Assembly (NCBI GenBank): GCA_018907035.1
Contig: JACCIC010000027.1
Span: 4,035,001-4,099,000 of the forward strand
Length of the DNA stretch: 64,000 nucleotides
DNA from: Sycobia sp. Sy_11
Lineage: Eukaryota; Arthropoda; Insecta; Hymenoptera; Epichrysomallidae
Reading direction: 5' to 3'
The position numbers were made by a program, and so were the translations under genes. The notes under the pieces are model-generated. The model saw nothing but the letters and a program-made list of their open reading frames with translations. It did no database searches and was not told the origin of the DNA. Within the stretch, counting starts at the first letter, position 1. Every line of letters starts with the position of its first letter. This document shows, piece after piece, positions 32,267 through 42,634 of this stretch.

Positions 32267-32543
32267 AAATTTACTCACTTTTTACTTGCTCTTAAAATGG
32301 AGAATGCCGGCTACATTACAGTAAAAAATCAAAGAAACCATCGCAGAAGAAAACACTGCGAATACGAAGGACGGAAGAGGCCAGAATACATGCTGTCAAG
32401 AGGGAGGAGAGATTAGGCATTTCCACTGCAAGGGTACAGAGTTTCTTCTCTCGAGCTTGCCAAGAACTTACCTTGGAATAGCGGAAGAACCTATTCTCCA
32501 ATACACTCTGTGTCTACTACCTTGGTGGTAAACTCAAGGAGAA
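32267..32543 (+). other. Possible broken coding region upstream of the Cys-rich ORF
   Basis: In plus-strand frames there are peptides such as MENAGYITVKNQRNHRRRKH and EERLGISTARVQSFFSRACQ, interrupted by stops and a frame change. Codon composition looks less random than the neighbouring AT-rich DNA. I do not recognise the family. It may form one decayed gene with 32544-32855. Confidence 0.3.
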
Positions 32544-32855
32544 ATGTACAGCATATTGGATTATAAAATCCCAAAACTTACAACAGATGAGCTTAACATC
32601 AATCGGCTGAGAGAACTTTACGACATCAGAAAAACATTAGGAGATGCAGAAATTCAAAAAAAATATTCGTTACTTTCTATAGACGAAATTATTGAAGTGC
32701 AGTAACAAAGCTTCTGCTCCAAATGCTGCGAAGAGCGTTGTCTGCCCACTGAAGATTGTTTAGATTGTGAGGCCAAACAATATACCAGACCCAAAGAAGT
32801 ACTAAGATTTAGAAGGCAAGAAAACTGGAAAATTAAGAAAAATACGTATAAATAA
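32544..32855 (+). pseudogene. Unrecognised 104-codon ORF with one internal stop and a cysteine cluster
   Basis: ATG at 32544 opens MYSILDYKIPKLTTDELNIN, with a polar helical first half. After a single TAA at 32703-32705, the same frame continues with FCSKCCEERCLPTEDCLDCE and a basic tail ending at TAA 32853-32855. The cysteine spacing CX2CCX3CX5CX2C could bind zinc. No family is recognised. Its neighbours are LTR debris and a SINE, so it may be a lost ORF of an element, but host origin is not excluded. Confidence 0.35.
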
Positions 32856-33154
32856 AAATTATCCGAAAAATTTGTAATAAATTATGAAATGCAATAATAT
32901 TTAAATAAAGAGAAGCGCCAATTGAAACACCTAGTTTACAAAGAAAAATTTATTTTAAAAAGGAGAGATTACATATCTAAAGAATTCCTACATTCGCCAT
33001 ACTGTCATTAAGAAACACCTAAAACAAAAAATATTCACAAAGTAAACAAGAAAATACATATACAAACAATAATATATATAAAAAAAATATAACATGTATA
33101 TACATATAAAGTAAAATAAATATATACATATACATATATAAGAAAATAACGTAC

Positions 33155-33157
<3 letters not shown>

Positions 33158-33204
<47 letters not shown>
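33158..33204. repeat. (TA)n microsatellite
   Basis: TA run with one TG interruption. The repeated Ile-Tyr frames on the minus strand come from this tract and are not genes. Confidence 0.95.
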
Positions 33205-33521
33205 GTAACCGTTAACAGAGGTGTAAAAAACCCCAAACGGATGAAATTGTTTTAAAAACAATTTAGTAGACCGTAGGTTCTTTACTATGGTTCTTCATCT
33301 GACTTACCTCTGCTACTGAAATGGGTTAATTATCAGGTACTGGGGGGATATTATTATATTTTTTATTACTAATAAAAAGAAAAAGAAAATCTATTTAGTT
33401 AAATAGAAAAAGAAATTTTAAGATTTATTTAATTATATGATATAAAATTATAATAAATAATATACTACCCCTACCTAATATGAACCCCCGCTATGTTATC
33501 GAACGATTCCGTTCACACAGG

Positions 33522-33677
33522 GTGTGAGAGAGAAAAATTTATAAATATAACAGAGAGATAAAGCAACAAGAGCCCCACCTTACGAAGAACAAGAAGAACT
33601 ACTACTGAAAGCTGCGTGCGCGCCTGTTGTTCTTAAGATTACTATTTTATGCTATTATCTCTCTATCTCTCTCACAC
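33522..33677. repeat. 156-bp inverted-repeat element, possible MITE
   Basis: Perfect 12-bp ends GTGTGAGAGAGA (33522-33533) and TCTCTCTCACAC (33666-33677). An inner pair, AAGAACAA / TTGTTCTT, lies near 33586 and 33634. GC-richer than its surroundings. No second copy seen in the window, so mobility is unproven. Confidence 0.5.
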
Positions 33678-34117
33678 TTTATTTCGCTAAACCAATTTTC
33701 TACGATAATTAGATATTTATACTAATTCTGTTATATTGAATAAAATTAAATAACAAACAACTTATATTCAACGAAACCTAATTAGATATATATTAATAAG
33801 ATCCACCAACCTTATGAAGCAACGCTGTAAATTTTCTACCCAACGTTGATCAAGAAAATTTTATTTTTGAACTCCGTTCAAAATGTTTTCTTAGTAAACG
33901 AGAGAGAGAGCGTTTCCCTTTTTCCTTCCTTTTTTGATCATTAGTATTAGTTACTAACATATATAGGGTAAGGTAACCTATGCATGATACAATATATACA
34001 CATACAGTAAAATATATATACATATACACCTATATTTACACTCGTGTATACTTATAGAAAAATAAGATATCAAGAAAGAAAAACAATTGAACTAAGAAAA
34101 ATAATATATACTAATAG

Positions 34118-34169
<52 letters not shown>

Positions 34170-34384
34170 ATAATTAAATAATAAAATATATATAAAAGGA
34201 AACTTATCTGACAATTTTTCGAAAACGTGGTCGTTCAACTGCCTAGCATCAAAGTAGCAAGCTAGACGTATACACTCACTACCACACAATAAGACTTCAG
34301 CACGTACTACGCGAAGACGTCCAACAGCGCAATTAGCGGACATCAGCGTAATCACGTGCTCTATATTTTTACATTACGCTAAAG
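33678..34384. other. Probable 5' LTR / flank of element D, boundaries not resolved
   Basis: AT-rich to 34190 with (TA)n at 34121-34162. 34200-34384 is GC-richer and directly precedes a TTGGCGC primer-site-like sequence. I could not align it convincingly with the LTR at 56103, so an LTR call remains tentative. Confidence 0.35.
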
Positions 34385-34400
34385 TTGGCGCGACTGTTGT
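34385..34400 (+). promoter_or_regulatory. Candidate primer-binding site of element D
   Basis: TTGGCGCGACTG lies 308 bp upstream of the gag ATG. TGGCGC is the start of primer sites in several insect gypsy-like elements. The rest does not let me choose a tRNA. Confidence 0.4.
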
Positions 34401-34612
34401 TTTTCTTGCGTAACTTTCTACACGTCAAAATTTAATCAACGACCTACTACAAATAATAATAATAATGATAACAATAATATTGTAATAAAACAATAATATA
34501 AATAATAATAATAACAAGAACCATTACTGATAACACAGTAATAATAAATAAATAAAAGAAAGAATATATATATATATATAATAAATAAATAAAAAGCAAT
34601 AATAATAAAATA

Positions 34613-34659
<47 letters not shown>

Positions 34660-34692
34660 GATGTATATACATACATACACAAAATAAAATAA

Positions 34693-35061
34693 ATGATATC
34701 AATACTAGCCCCCGAAGGAATAAGCATCTATACAGACACTAGATTAGAACGCCTAAAACAAAATATTGATGCATTAATCGGCAACGATCATGACCGTTGG
34801 GAATTCGAGAACTACTTCGATAAAAGGACAAACCAACTGGAAAAGGCACTAAATAAGGAACAAGCCGAAAATAAACGATTGAAAAAGACGATATTTAAAT
34901 ATATTCCCTGCTCGCAGAAGAACAGGATGAATTCAAAACCTCAGAAAGAAGAAGCAACAAATTATAACCTTACTAAGAGAAAGGCAAAGAGACGCAAAAA
35001 TCTTACGAACAATTATTGCCACAATTATAAACGGTACAATAAGCCTACGCAAATTACCTAA
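34693..35061 (+). pseudogene. Gag N-terminus, element D
   Basis: The 122-codon frame starts MISILAPEGISIYTDTRLER and includes a coiled-coil-like stretch (QLEKALNKEQAENKRLKKTI) and the phrase CSQKNR, also present in element E at about 50985 (CSQKNR after a similar helix). This N-terminal coiled region precedes the capsid in this family. It ends in a frameshift within a Lys/Arg-rich tail. The start is the first ATG shared in position with the E copy. Confidence 0.65.
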
Positions 35062-35650
35062 AAATGAGAACACTGAAACTCTAGGAAGCTTAGAAAAGGC
35101 GCTTAAACAACTTTCCTTAACGGAATAAACCTCACAACTTGGAGTGGAATTAAGTAATTGAAAGATTAATAAATATTTTTATAAAACTACAATAAAACAA
35201 ATTATTTAACGATAAAGAAAAAAAAGGCAGAACGTAACAAATGATCATTGAAAACCTAAATTGAGATGCGACAAATTAAGCAAATGAATTAACGTACGCG
35301 TTTACAACGGTCTAGACATTTAAGGAACATTTAAAAAACTTTTACGCCCAATCGATAAACGTTCACCAACATTTCGGCGAACTAAGTAGTCAATATTAGA
35401 GTGAACGCGAGTCAGTTATAAAGTACGCAAACAGAATGTGAGTAAATCGGCACATAACTAAAGCACCAAATACAGCTACCTTCAAGCACAGCATCGAAAA
35501 AGCAATAATAGATTGTTTCCGACTAGGATTAAAGCCCGAAATCGAAACCAGATTGAAAGATCGAGGACGTACTAAAAGACGAAATCGCTGTAGAGCGAAG
35601 ACTCGAAGCTCGAGAGAACTTATTTGGGAGGCAAGAAATACGCCATAAAT
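35062..35650 (+). pseudogene. Gag capsid region, element D, stop-ridden
   Basis: Scattered peptides TFKEHLKNFYAQSINVHQHF, then an ATFKHSIEKAIIDCFRLGLK segment and LKPEIETRL align with element E (DDFKKHLRETFSSSKTIGQL and VENSLIDCLRVGLKSDTTSR). They represent the capsid C-terminal half. At least four stops or frame changes are present. Confidence 0.6.
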
Positions 35651-35689
35651 CGGACAAATAAGATATATACCCCCGCTAGGTAAACAATT

Positions 35690-36210
35690 TAACTCTTCCG
35701 GGGAATATACCTTGCAGCTACTGCAATATAATACGTCATAGGTTTACGGAATGTCGGAAAAGACTCAAACAAAGCCAAGCGCTAATACGTTAAACTTGCG
35801 GAAGGTCAAACCATACCACTGCCCAGTGCTTTGCAACGATCAAGTGCCAAGCATGTAACAAAATCGGTCATAATGTCCGCGACTGTAGAAGTAACAATAA
35901 ACCACCGTCTATAGTGTGCCAGTTATGCAATAAGCCTGGCCATAAAGCTAACTTCTGTCGAACAAATCAAACCAATAAACAAAAACCTATTCCAAAATGC
36001 CAAAAATGTGGAAGGTTAGGGCACTCTGAAGCTACACATAGGGTACGCGATCCCGCTCAACAAACTGCAGCCAGTTCTAACAAACCCACATGCGCAAGTA
36101 TCCAGGGCACACAATATCAGAATGTCGAAAGCGGCAATATAACCAGAGAAATGGACGAAGTCCCCAGAACGAGAGCGCGAAGAAAGGGACTTGCGAGAGA
36201 CAAAGGCTGA
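35690..36210 (+). pseudogene. Nucleocapsid with up to four CCHC knuckles, element D
   Basis: The C-terminal frame (from 35914) shows CQLCNKPGHKANFC, a perfect CX2CX4HX4C, and CQKCGRLGHSEATH, where the last Cys is replaced by His. Just upstream, in shifted frames, come a CNKIGHNVRDC-type knuckle and a further degenerate one. Three to four knuckles in a row is more than the one or two usual in gypsy gag, though not unheard of. They would package the genomic RNA. The frame ends at 36210, nine bases before the Pol ORF. Confidence 0.75.
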
Positions 36211-36218
36211 ACAAATAA

Positions 36219-37408
36219 TTGTTATACATTGATGAGGAAACAGATGAATTTTTAAATAATTACTTCGATAATGAAAGTATATCCACAAAGACACTTTATT
36301 CACTTACACAAGAACTAATATCGGAAGAACTCCATATCCCCTCAAAGGCAATAAATAATGAAACCACCGTTTGCCCCACGGAAAACTTAACTTCCATACA
36401 AACCGCATTTATAAGAGATATAATACGCACAGACCATCTTGATGAAACTGAAAAAGAATACGTACAGCATTTAGTCGAAAAAAATCGCGATATCTTCTTT
36501 CTACCCGGAGATTCATTGCTGGGAACAGATGCCATAACTCACAGAATAAAAACCACAGATGAAGAACCAATCAATACACGACAATACAAATTTCCTCACT
36601 CGCTCAAAGAAGAAATAGATAGATCGGTGAATGATTTATTAAACCAAGGGGTGATAGAGAACTCCGATTCTCCATTTAATAGCCCAATTTGGATTGTAAA
36701 GAAGAAAGCAGACTCACAAGGTCGACCAAGATGGTGAATGGTGCTCGACTACAGAGCTTTGAACGAAAAAACAGTAAGCGATGCCTATCCACTGTCGAAT
36801 ATCACTGAAATATTTGACCAAGTAGGAGATGCAAAGTGTTACTCTGTACTGGACCTTACATCAGGGTTTCACTAAATTAAGATGGACCCGAGAGATGCAC
36901 ATAAAGCACCTTTTGTACGCCATTTGGACACTATCAATTCGTTCGTATGCCTTTTGGGTAGAAAAATGCACCGGCTACTTTGCAAAGGTTAATGGATACG
37001 TCATTAAGAGAACTACAAGGCAGAGAATTGATATATCTGAACGATATTGTGATATATGCAAACACACTGGCAGAACACGATAGAAAAACGGGCCTATTAC
37101 AAACCGACCAGTGCGAATTTCTCAAAAAAGACGTGAATGTTCTAGGGCACCGTTTGAGTGTAAAGGGATTTAGTCCCGACGAAAAAAGGGTAGAAGCTGT
37201 AAATGATTTCGCATGACCAATGAATGCAAAGAACGCGAGACAGTTTCTTGGTTTATCCGGATATTACCGCAGATTTATTGAAAGATTCGCTGCAATTGCA
37301 AAACCGTTAACAAAATCGCTGCAAGAAGATGTAACATTTGAATGGTCGAACAAAACTGAAGAAGCCTTTCAGACTTTAAAGGACATTCTATGTAATGCAT
37401 CTTTATAA
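36219..37408 (+). pseudogene. Pol linker and reverse transcriptase, element D
   Basis: 36219-36737 encodes an acidic linker (TQELISEELHIPSKAINNE) and the RT fingers: a RQYKFPHSLKEEIDRSVNDL stretch, then the QGVIENSDSPFNSPIWIVKK segment. After a stop, LDYRALNEKTVSDAYPL and YSVLDLTSGFH follow. In a shifted frame come RLMDTSLRELQGRELIYLND, then an IVIYANTLAEHD segment and QFLGLSGYYRRFIERFAAIA, which is the thumb and connection. The catalytic YxDD is YLND, with the first Asp changed to Asn. No retropepsin precedes it, unlike in element E. Identity as gypsy RT is certain; it is inactive. Confidence 0.92.
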
Positions 37409-37966
37409 CAATTCCCCGACTTTACTCAACCATTCAATATAACAACTGATACCTCAGGAAATAGGGAAAGATAAACCCATAGCATATACTTCTAGAGTTT
37501 TATGCAATGCAGAACTTTATACGAGGTTTATGAAAAGCAAGCCCTAGCAGTTGTATACAGCGTACATGCATTTCGTTCCTACGTATATGGAAGAAAAATA
37601 ACAATTACCACTGACCATCAACCCTTAGTTGGGTTTAAATCATTAGATCTTAATACACGAGTGCAGAAGTGGCGTTTCAAACTCTCTAAATATGATTACA
37701 CCGACTTCTATAAATCAGGAAGACTAAATTCTAATGCAGATGTATTATGTCGAAATTCACCTGATATAGTCACGACAAATCTCGTGACTAGATCAGGACG
37801 AGAACTCGGCAATGCACCAGGATGCACAGATAAAAATAAATCCAATCCAAAAACAATTACGCAGCCAAAAAGAAGGGGGCGACCTAAAAAGATTACGCAA
37901 AGGGAATCCGAAAAATCTTCTTTACAAGTAATCGAAAACGAAAGTACAAAGGATATTACGCAATGA
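37409..37966 (+). pseudogene. RNase H domain followed by an AT-hook-like linker, element D
   Basis: The domain start is damaged around 37409-37500 (TDTSG, the first catalytic Asp). The frame from 37502 has YEKQALAVVYSVHAFRSYVY, then ITITTDHQPLVGFKS with the TDH motif, and KWRFKLSKYDY and NADVLCRNS at the end. This is the standard gypsy RNase H, which digests the genomic RNA. Residues 123-130 of this frame (KRRGRPKK, 37868-37891) match the AT-hook core RGRP in a basic patch. A tether to AT-rich DNA is conceivable, but a short basic linker is the simpler reading. Confidence 0.85.
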
Positions 37967-38113
37967 GAAACTAACCAAATATCTCCGGTAAGAAAAAGGC
38001 CCACGCGTGACGCGGTACTATAGGCGCCTTATTATGCCGAAAGTGAACAAGAATTACAAGAAGAGTTTGAAGCCGTATCAACAATCTTACCCCAACTGAT
38101 AACCGCTAAACAT

Positions 38114-38680
38114 TTGGAAGAGATCAAATCAGTATCCTCCACCAACTCATTATTTAGCCTAAATCACAACAAAGAATACGAGGTTGAAGGAGACAGAGTA
38201 ATAATAACTAAAGATTTAATATGCCACCGCAAAGATAACATCGTTTTTTTCGTAACTAGCGACGGAAAGTCTTCTGACGATGGTGCTAAAAAACTGCTGC
38301 AAAAGAACGGCATGAACATTAGTCCAATGGATGTTGGAAATGTCCAACAAATAAAACGGACGCACTGCAAAAACCTCATTGAAATACTCATATCTATGAC
38401 TATAGTAAAAACCAATATATACAAAACTTTGTCGATCTTAAGAAAAATTCTAATCAAAATAGGAGAAAACATTATTATCATTGCCAAAAGCAAGAACATT
38501 GAAAACATAGAATGGCAAGAAATTCTTGAATCAATAAAAGCATCTTTTACGAATTCCCCGATTCAAATTATCATTTACATTGAAACCCTTAAATACGTTC
38601 CAAAAGAAAAGAGGGACGAAATCTTCTACGAGTTACATAAGTCACCAATAGGAGAACATAGAGGAGTGTCCAAGACATAA
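38114..38680 (+). CDS. Macro-like module and integrase zinc-finger start, element D Pol
   Basis: A 188-codon uninterrupted frame between RNase H and integrase. Residues about 24-156 follow the order of a macrodomain: EGDRVIITKDL, then the DNIVFFVTSDG strand, then DDGAKKLLQKNG (place of the ADP-ribose loop and first helix). A mid-region with NVQQIK strand follows, then the helix NIYKTLSILRKILIKIGEN, the strand IIIIAKSKN and ENIEWQEILESIKASF, matching the macrodomain ending 'l.W..v...i...f' before a last strand IQIIIYIE. The glycine-rich loops are not kept (SDD for GAG, KNIEN for GCGLD), so catalysis is doubtful. Residues 163-188 begin the integrase HHCC domain (His175, His182). The fold assignment rests on pattern only. 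Confidence 0.6.
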   Translation: MEEIKSVSSTNSLFSLNHNKEYEVEGDRVIITKDLICHRKDNIVFFVTSDGKSSDDGAKKLLQKNGMNISPMDVGNVQQIKRTHCKNLIEILISMTIVKTNIYKTLSILRKILIKIGENIIIIAKSKNIENIEWQEILESIKASFTNSPIQIIIYIETLKYVPKEKRDEIFYELHKSPIGEHRGVSKT

Positions 38681-38689
38681 CTGAATCAA

Positions 38690-39690
38690 GTAGAAGTATT
38701 ATTAGAATAACTTAAAGAAAGACATTCAAAGAAGAATACAACAGTGTTTGCATTCTCAACTTAAAAAACTAGTGAGATTAAAAACCAAGCAACCAATGGT
38801 GATCACCGACATACATGGTACACCATTTTACAAAATAACTTTAGATGTCGTAGGGTCATTAACCCCTACTAAACTTGGAAACGAATACATCCTGACAATG
38901 CAAGATCCATTATCTAAATTTTGCATAGCAGTACCAGTTCCAGATACACTATCCACTACCATAGCTGATTCTTTTATAAAAAAATTCATTTGCACCTTCG
39001 GAACACCAAAAATCATTCTAACAGACCGAAGAAAAAATTTTCTGAGTAGCTTAATGAACCGAATAGTTAAACGGTTTAAAATAAAGAAACTACGGACAAC
39101 CGCTTGCGATCCGTAATCCAATGGATCACTAGAACGCTCACATCACGTTTTGAGCGAATTCGTAAAAAATATACTACCAATGATGAGGAATGGGATAGTT
39201 GGTTAGACATAGCCATTTTAAATTATAACACTTGTGTCCAAGAGAGCACCAAGCAATTTTCGATACAATAGCCAGGTTGCCTTCTATCGATCTTTTAAGA
39301 GAAGGGGACTTATGACCCACATACATGGGATATCTAGTTGATTTAGTCACACGGTTGAATGGAATCCAGAAATTAGCCTACGAAAATCTAGTATCCTCAA
39401 AATTTCGCTTAAAGAAATACTACGACAGAAAAATTAATACGCAGCATTTTAAAATAAGGGGATTATTTATTCTCACTGTCAGGTCCTAAACCAAATAAAT
39501 TTGGAAAACATTACTCTGGACCTTATAAAATATTAGAAGTGCTAAACAAAAATAATATTAGAATTCAAATAAATAAAAGCAGTAAGATCATTCATGCGAA
39601 CAGAATTCGCATCTCTTACATAAATGAAGAAATAACAACTCAAAAGAAAAAGGGTAGACAGAAGGAACAGGAGAAACCAGATTGATCAGT
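38690..39690 (+). pseudogene. Integrase core and C-terminus, element D
   Basis: 38748-39116 has YKITLDVVGSLTPTKLGNEY (first Asp), ILTMQDPLSKFCIAVPVPDT, and KIILTDRRKNFLSSL (second Asp, but the usual Gly after it is Arg). After a stop comes SNGSLERSHHVLSEFVKNIL with the catalytic Glu. Beyond that, stops accumulate, then SGPKPNKFGKHYSGPYKILE and IHANRIRISY give the C-terminal GPY/F module. The Gly loss and several stops make it inactive. Confidence 0.9.
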
Positions 39691-40029
39691 GTCATCCTTA
39701 GCTAAAAAAATAATGACTTCTACCACTTTAAACATCTAAAAATTTTTTTTTATTTTAAATAATAAAAAATATATATATATATATATATGCATAAATAAAC
39801 TTTGCATCAAGTTAACTATATAAAGTAACTTCCTCATTCTCCGCTATACTACCTAATGCTTTATATTCTCCATACTAACCCTATGATAAATGATAAATGC
39901 TAATATTTGATCTTTAAACAATAGAAGTAGGCTTAAAGAAAATGAAACTTTCTGCCGTATCAAAAATATCAACAAGAGTGATCATCCTAGAATTGGAATT
40001 AACGAGATACGAAAAGTTACGTAAATAAA

Positions 40030-41028
40030 ATGAGCGTACGAATATTATTTATAAGCGTACTAATACCTATTTTTTACATTATTTTTTACATTATTTTTCG
40101 TCACCCTGGCAAAAACAATGATAGGGTATGATTGTGGATCTAACATCATGAATATAACGACCATGTCATTATTAGACGTCGGAGAATGCAATTTTCCTCA
40201 ACTTCATCCCGCTATTCAACTAACTTATCTACAGTTGCTTCAAATCTACGATTTCCAAGAAACTAAAGCATCACAATGTAAAATAGAGGTGCGAAGAACC
40301 ATCTATTACTGCGAGATGCATTAGCATAATTCTGTTGTTAATAATTGCGAAATCGAATATTTGTATCATATTAGTAGAGATAGTTGTTTACAATTGCATT
40401 TAACTGGGATAATTAGATTTGGACAGAACCATGTTATAAACGGGGTCAGAATTAACTAAACAAATATATATTCAATGATCTACGCCATGAACATGGCGTA
40501 TTATTCGAAGGCCAAGCAATAAAAATGACGAATCCTTCGATAGATAACAAAGTAGTTTATTTTTTTCCAGATCAAAAACTAACGTTTGCCCTAAGTAAAT
40601 GGTCTGAAGAACAGATATGCGCTTACACGATAGTAAGAACAGAACATCCAAAATTAGTTCTCTTTGAAACTAAAGAGGGTATAACATTTGCGAGAAAGAG
40701 TACACTGTCTAGTAGCAATATTGATATTTTTGCTTATGTAAATGCGAACTTTGTATCTGGAAAAACACGTGAAAAGACAAATGTTATTTTATATCGCAAT
40801 ATAGCAACAGAACGATGTAGAGTAGAACAAATGGCATTAAAAAATGCACTTATTATCGCTACTCAGAATTCCGATCAACTTGCATATAACATCGTGAAAG
40901 GTCCAGGCCATATGGCTGTGGTAGCCGGCGAAGTGGTTCACCTGATAAAATGCATACCGGTAGAAGTTAAAATAGATCACGGACACAATTATTACACCAA
41001 TTTGAGAGAAGTAGAGAGTAGAAGAAGT
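40030..41028 (+). pseudogene. Envelope glycoprotein remnant, element D
   Basis: ATG at 40030 opens a hydrophobic stretch (40042-40101) that looks like a signal peptide, followed by a frame change into the next frame (ATG at 40118), where the ectodomain begins with regularly spaced Cys. A stop falls at 40322 and the 40525-41028 frame continues the ectodomain. Parts of both frames align with element E (54640-55260). The type resembles the glycoprotein of chuvirus-like negative-strand RNA viruses that some arthropod LTR elements have captured (family recognition from memory, not verified). The gene is cut at 41028 by an L2 LTR, so the membrane anchor is missing. Confidence 0.65.
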
Positions 41029-41029
41029 A

Positions 41030-41935
41030 TAAAAAATATATATACTATAAAAGTATACAAGAAATATATAAATATTAAAGTATATATATTACAATGGGAA
41101 TTGCAGCAACTTCAACCTGAAAATAAAATAAGAATAAATAAAGGTAAAAGTAAAATTAGCGAGAAAAGTTATATGGATGCATGTAACAAATAGAGGGTAC
41201 TCGCATAGAAGGAAGGGAAAATAGATGGAGAAAAATAAAGCAAAGGATGCATGCAGATGAATAAAGACGTATACAAATAGAAAAAATGATTAATGAATAT
41301 ATTGGCAGAGAAGAAAAGGAAGATAGAAGGAGAAGATTGAAGTAAGAGATGGATGCATGTAATAAAAAGGAAAAATACATGTAGAAATGACAGCAAGAAA
41401 AATATATGCAGAGAAGGAAAGGAAGATAGGAGGAGAAAAAAAGAAAACAGAATATGCACCCAGAATGTGCGAGGCGGGCAGGCCGAGAGTCGCCGAGGCG
41501 ATGGTGCGCGTGGAATCAGGGAAGGGAGAGAGAGAGAGAGAGTAACCTGCTACCACTTACAGTCGGGGCCAATGCCGTCGCGTCGTCCGCTGGAGACAGG
41601 AGGCGACAACAAAAAACCACCAGCACTCGAAACCGTTTCCCTAATCTCTTTTTGCGTTCCTTTTGAAAAAGTCTCAATAGTACGTCACAAGCAGAGCGCT
41701 CCCTCCATTCTAACTCTCCCAAAGTTCGCGCGCGACCATCTCTTCACACTCCCCGCTCTTTCTCTCTCACTTACCTCTCCGCCGGTGTATTAGTGTGTTG
41801 GCCTGTAACAAATATATATTAGTATTTACATATAAACAAGAGAAACATATATACATATGTACAAGGGCTACGACGGGAGAGAGCGCATAGGGACGTGGGA
41901 AAGCAAGCGTACGCGGCGCTTGCGTTCCTCGTCAC

Positions 41936-41982
<47 letters not shown>

Positions 41983-42602
41983 AATAATAATATAAGTTTT
42001 CCTAGAACAAAATAAAATCAAGAAAATAAGTCTAAACTAAAATCACCAAATTTGGGCGAGAAAAACAACTTCGTGATACTTCCCGAAATAAGGCGTTTGA
42101 CTTATGCAAGTTCATACGTCAGAAGCGTATATTTTTCCGACCAAGGCATTTTAGGTAACGCAGTGTGTCCATTGGTGATGCATTAGTTTACATTTATTAA
42201 TGTTCAATTCTCAAGATATCTACTACTTTTAGCAATTAAACTGTATTAATAATAAAATAATCAGTTGGTATCAATACTACAACAAACTCTTCTAATAAAT
42301 ATTATAAAATTATATTATTATTAAGGCTAGAAATAAGAAGAATCAACAATGTAATGAAAATGACTATAAAAGTCATGAGCTGAGGAAAGAGGGATTTCTG
42401 ATAGCGATAGAAAAATCGGGAATATTAAGCCCCGAATTTTCCACAAAATCAAGCAGTCTCAAACAGTCAAGTACAAACACATCAAGTATAAATCCAACTA
42501 GAATCTCTCTGTCTCTCTCTCTCTCTCTCTCAAGTTCAACAACTGTAAGAATATAAAAAAGTAAGATAAATAAATTAATATTATAATCAAATATCTATAT
42601 AA

Positions 42603-42634
<32 letters not shown>

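Larger units (their letters stand above)
34693..41028 (+). mobile_element. Ty3/gypsy element D with env and a macro-like Pol module
   Basis: Plus-strand order: gag (34693-35650), zinc knuckles (35690-36210), Pol linker and RT (36219-37408), RNase H (37409-37790), AT-hook-like linker, macro-like module plus integrase HHCC start (38114-38680), integrase core and tail (38690-39690), envelope (40030-41028). Protease is missing between knuckles and Pol linker. Env is cut at 41028, where an L2 LTR begins. Element E (50764-56401) is a sister copy: gag N-terminus, Pol linker, RNase H and env all align. All frames carry stops, and RT has lost its YxDD motif. Confidence 0.9.

Noticed and set aside
32205..32270. 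A tRNA gene-like stretch (B box and anticodon-loop-like sequence)
   Set aside because: It lacks a closed acceptor stem and shares a 160-bp non-tRNA body with 7855-8014, so it is a SINE head.
41156..41459. Phe/Leu/Ser-rich minus-strand ORFs resembling membrane proteins
   Set aside because: They are translations of the complement of a purine-rich low-complexity stretch; frames overlap each other.
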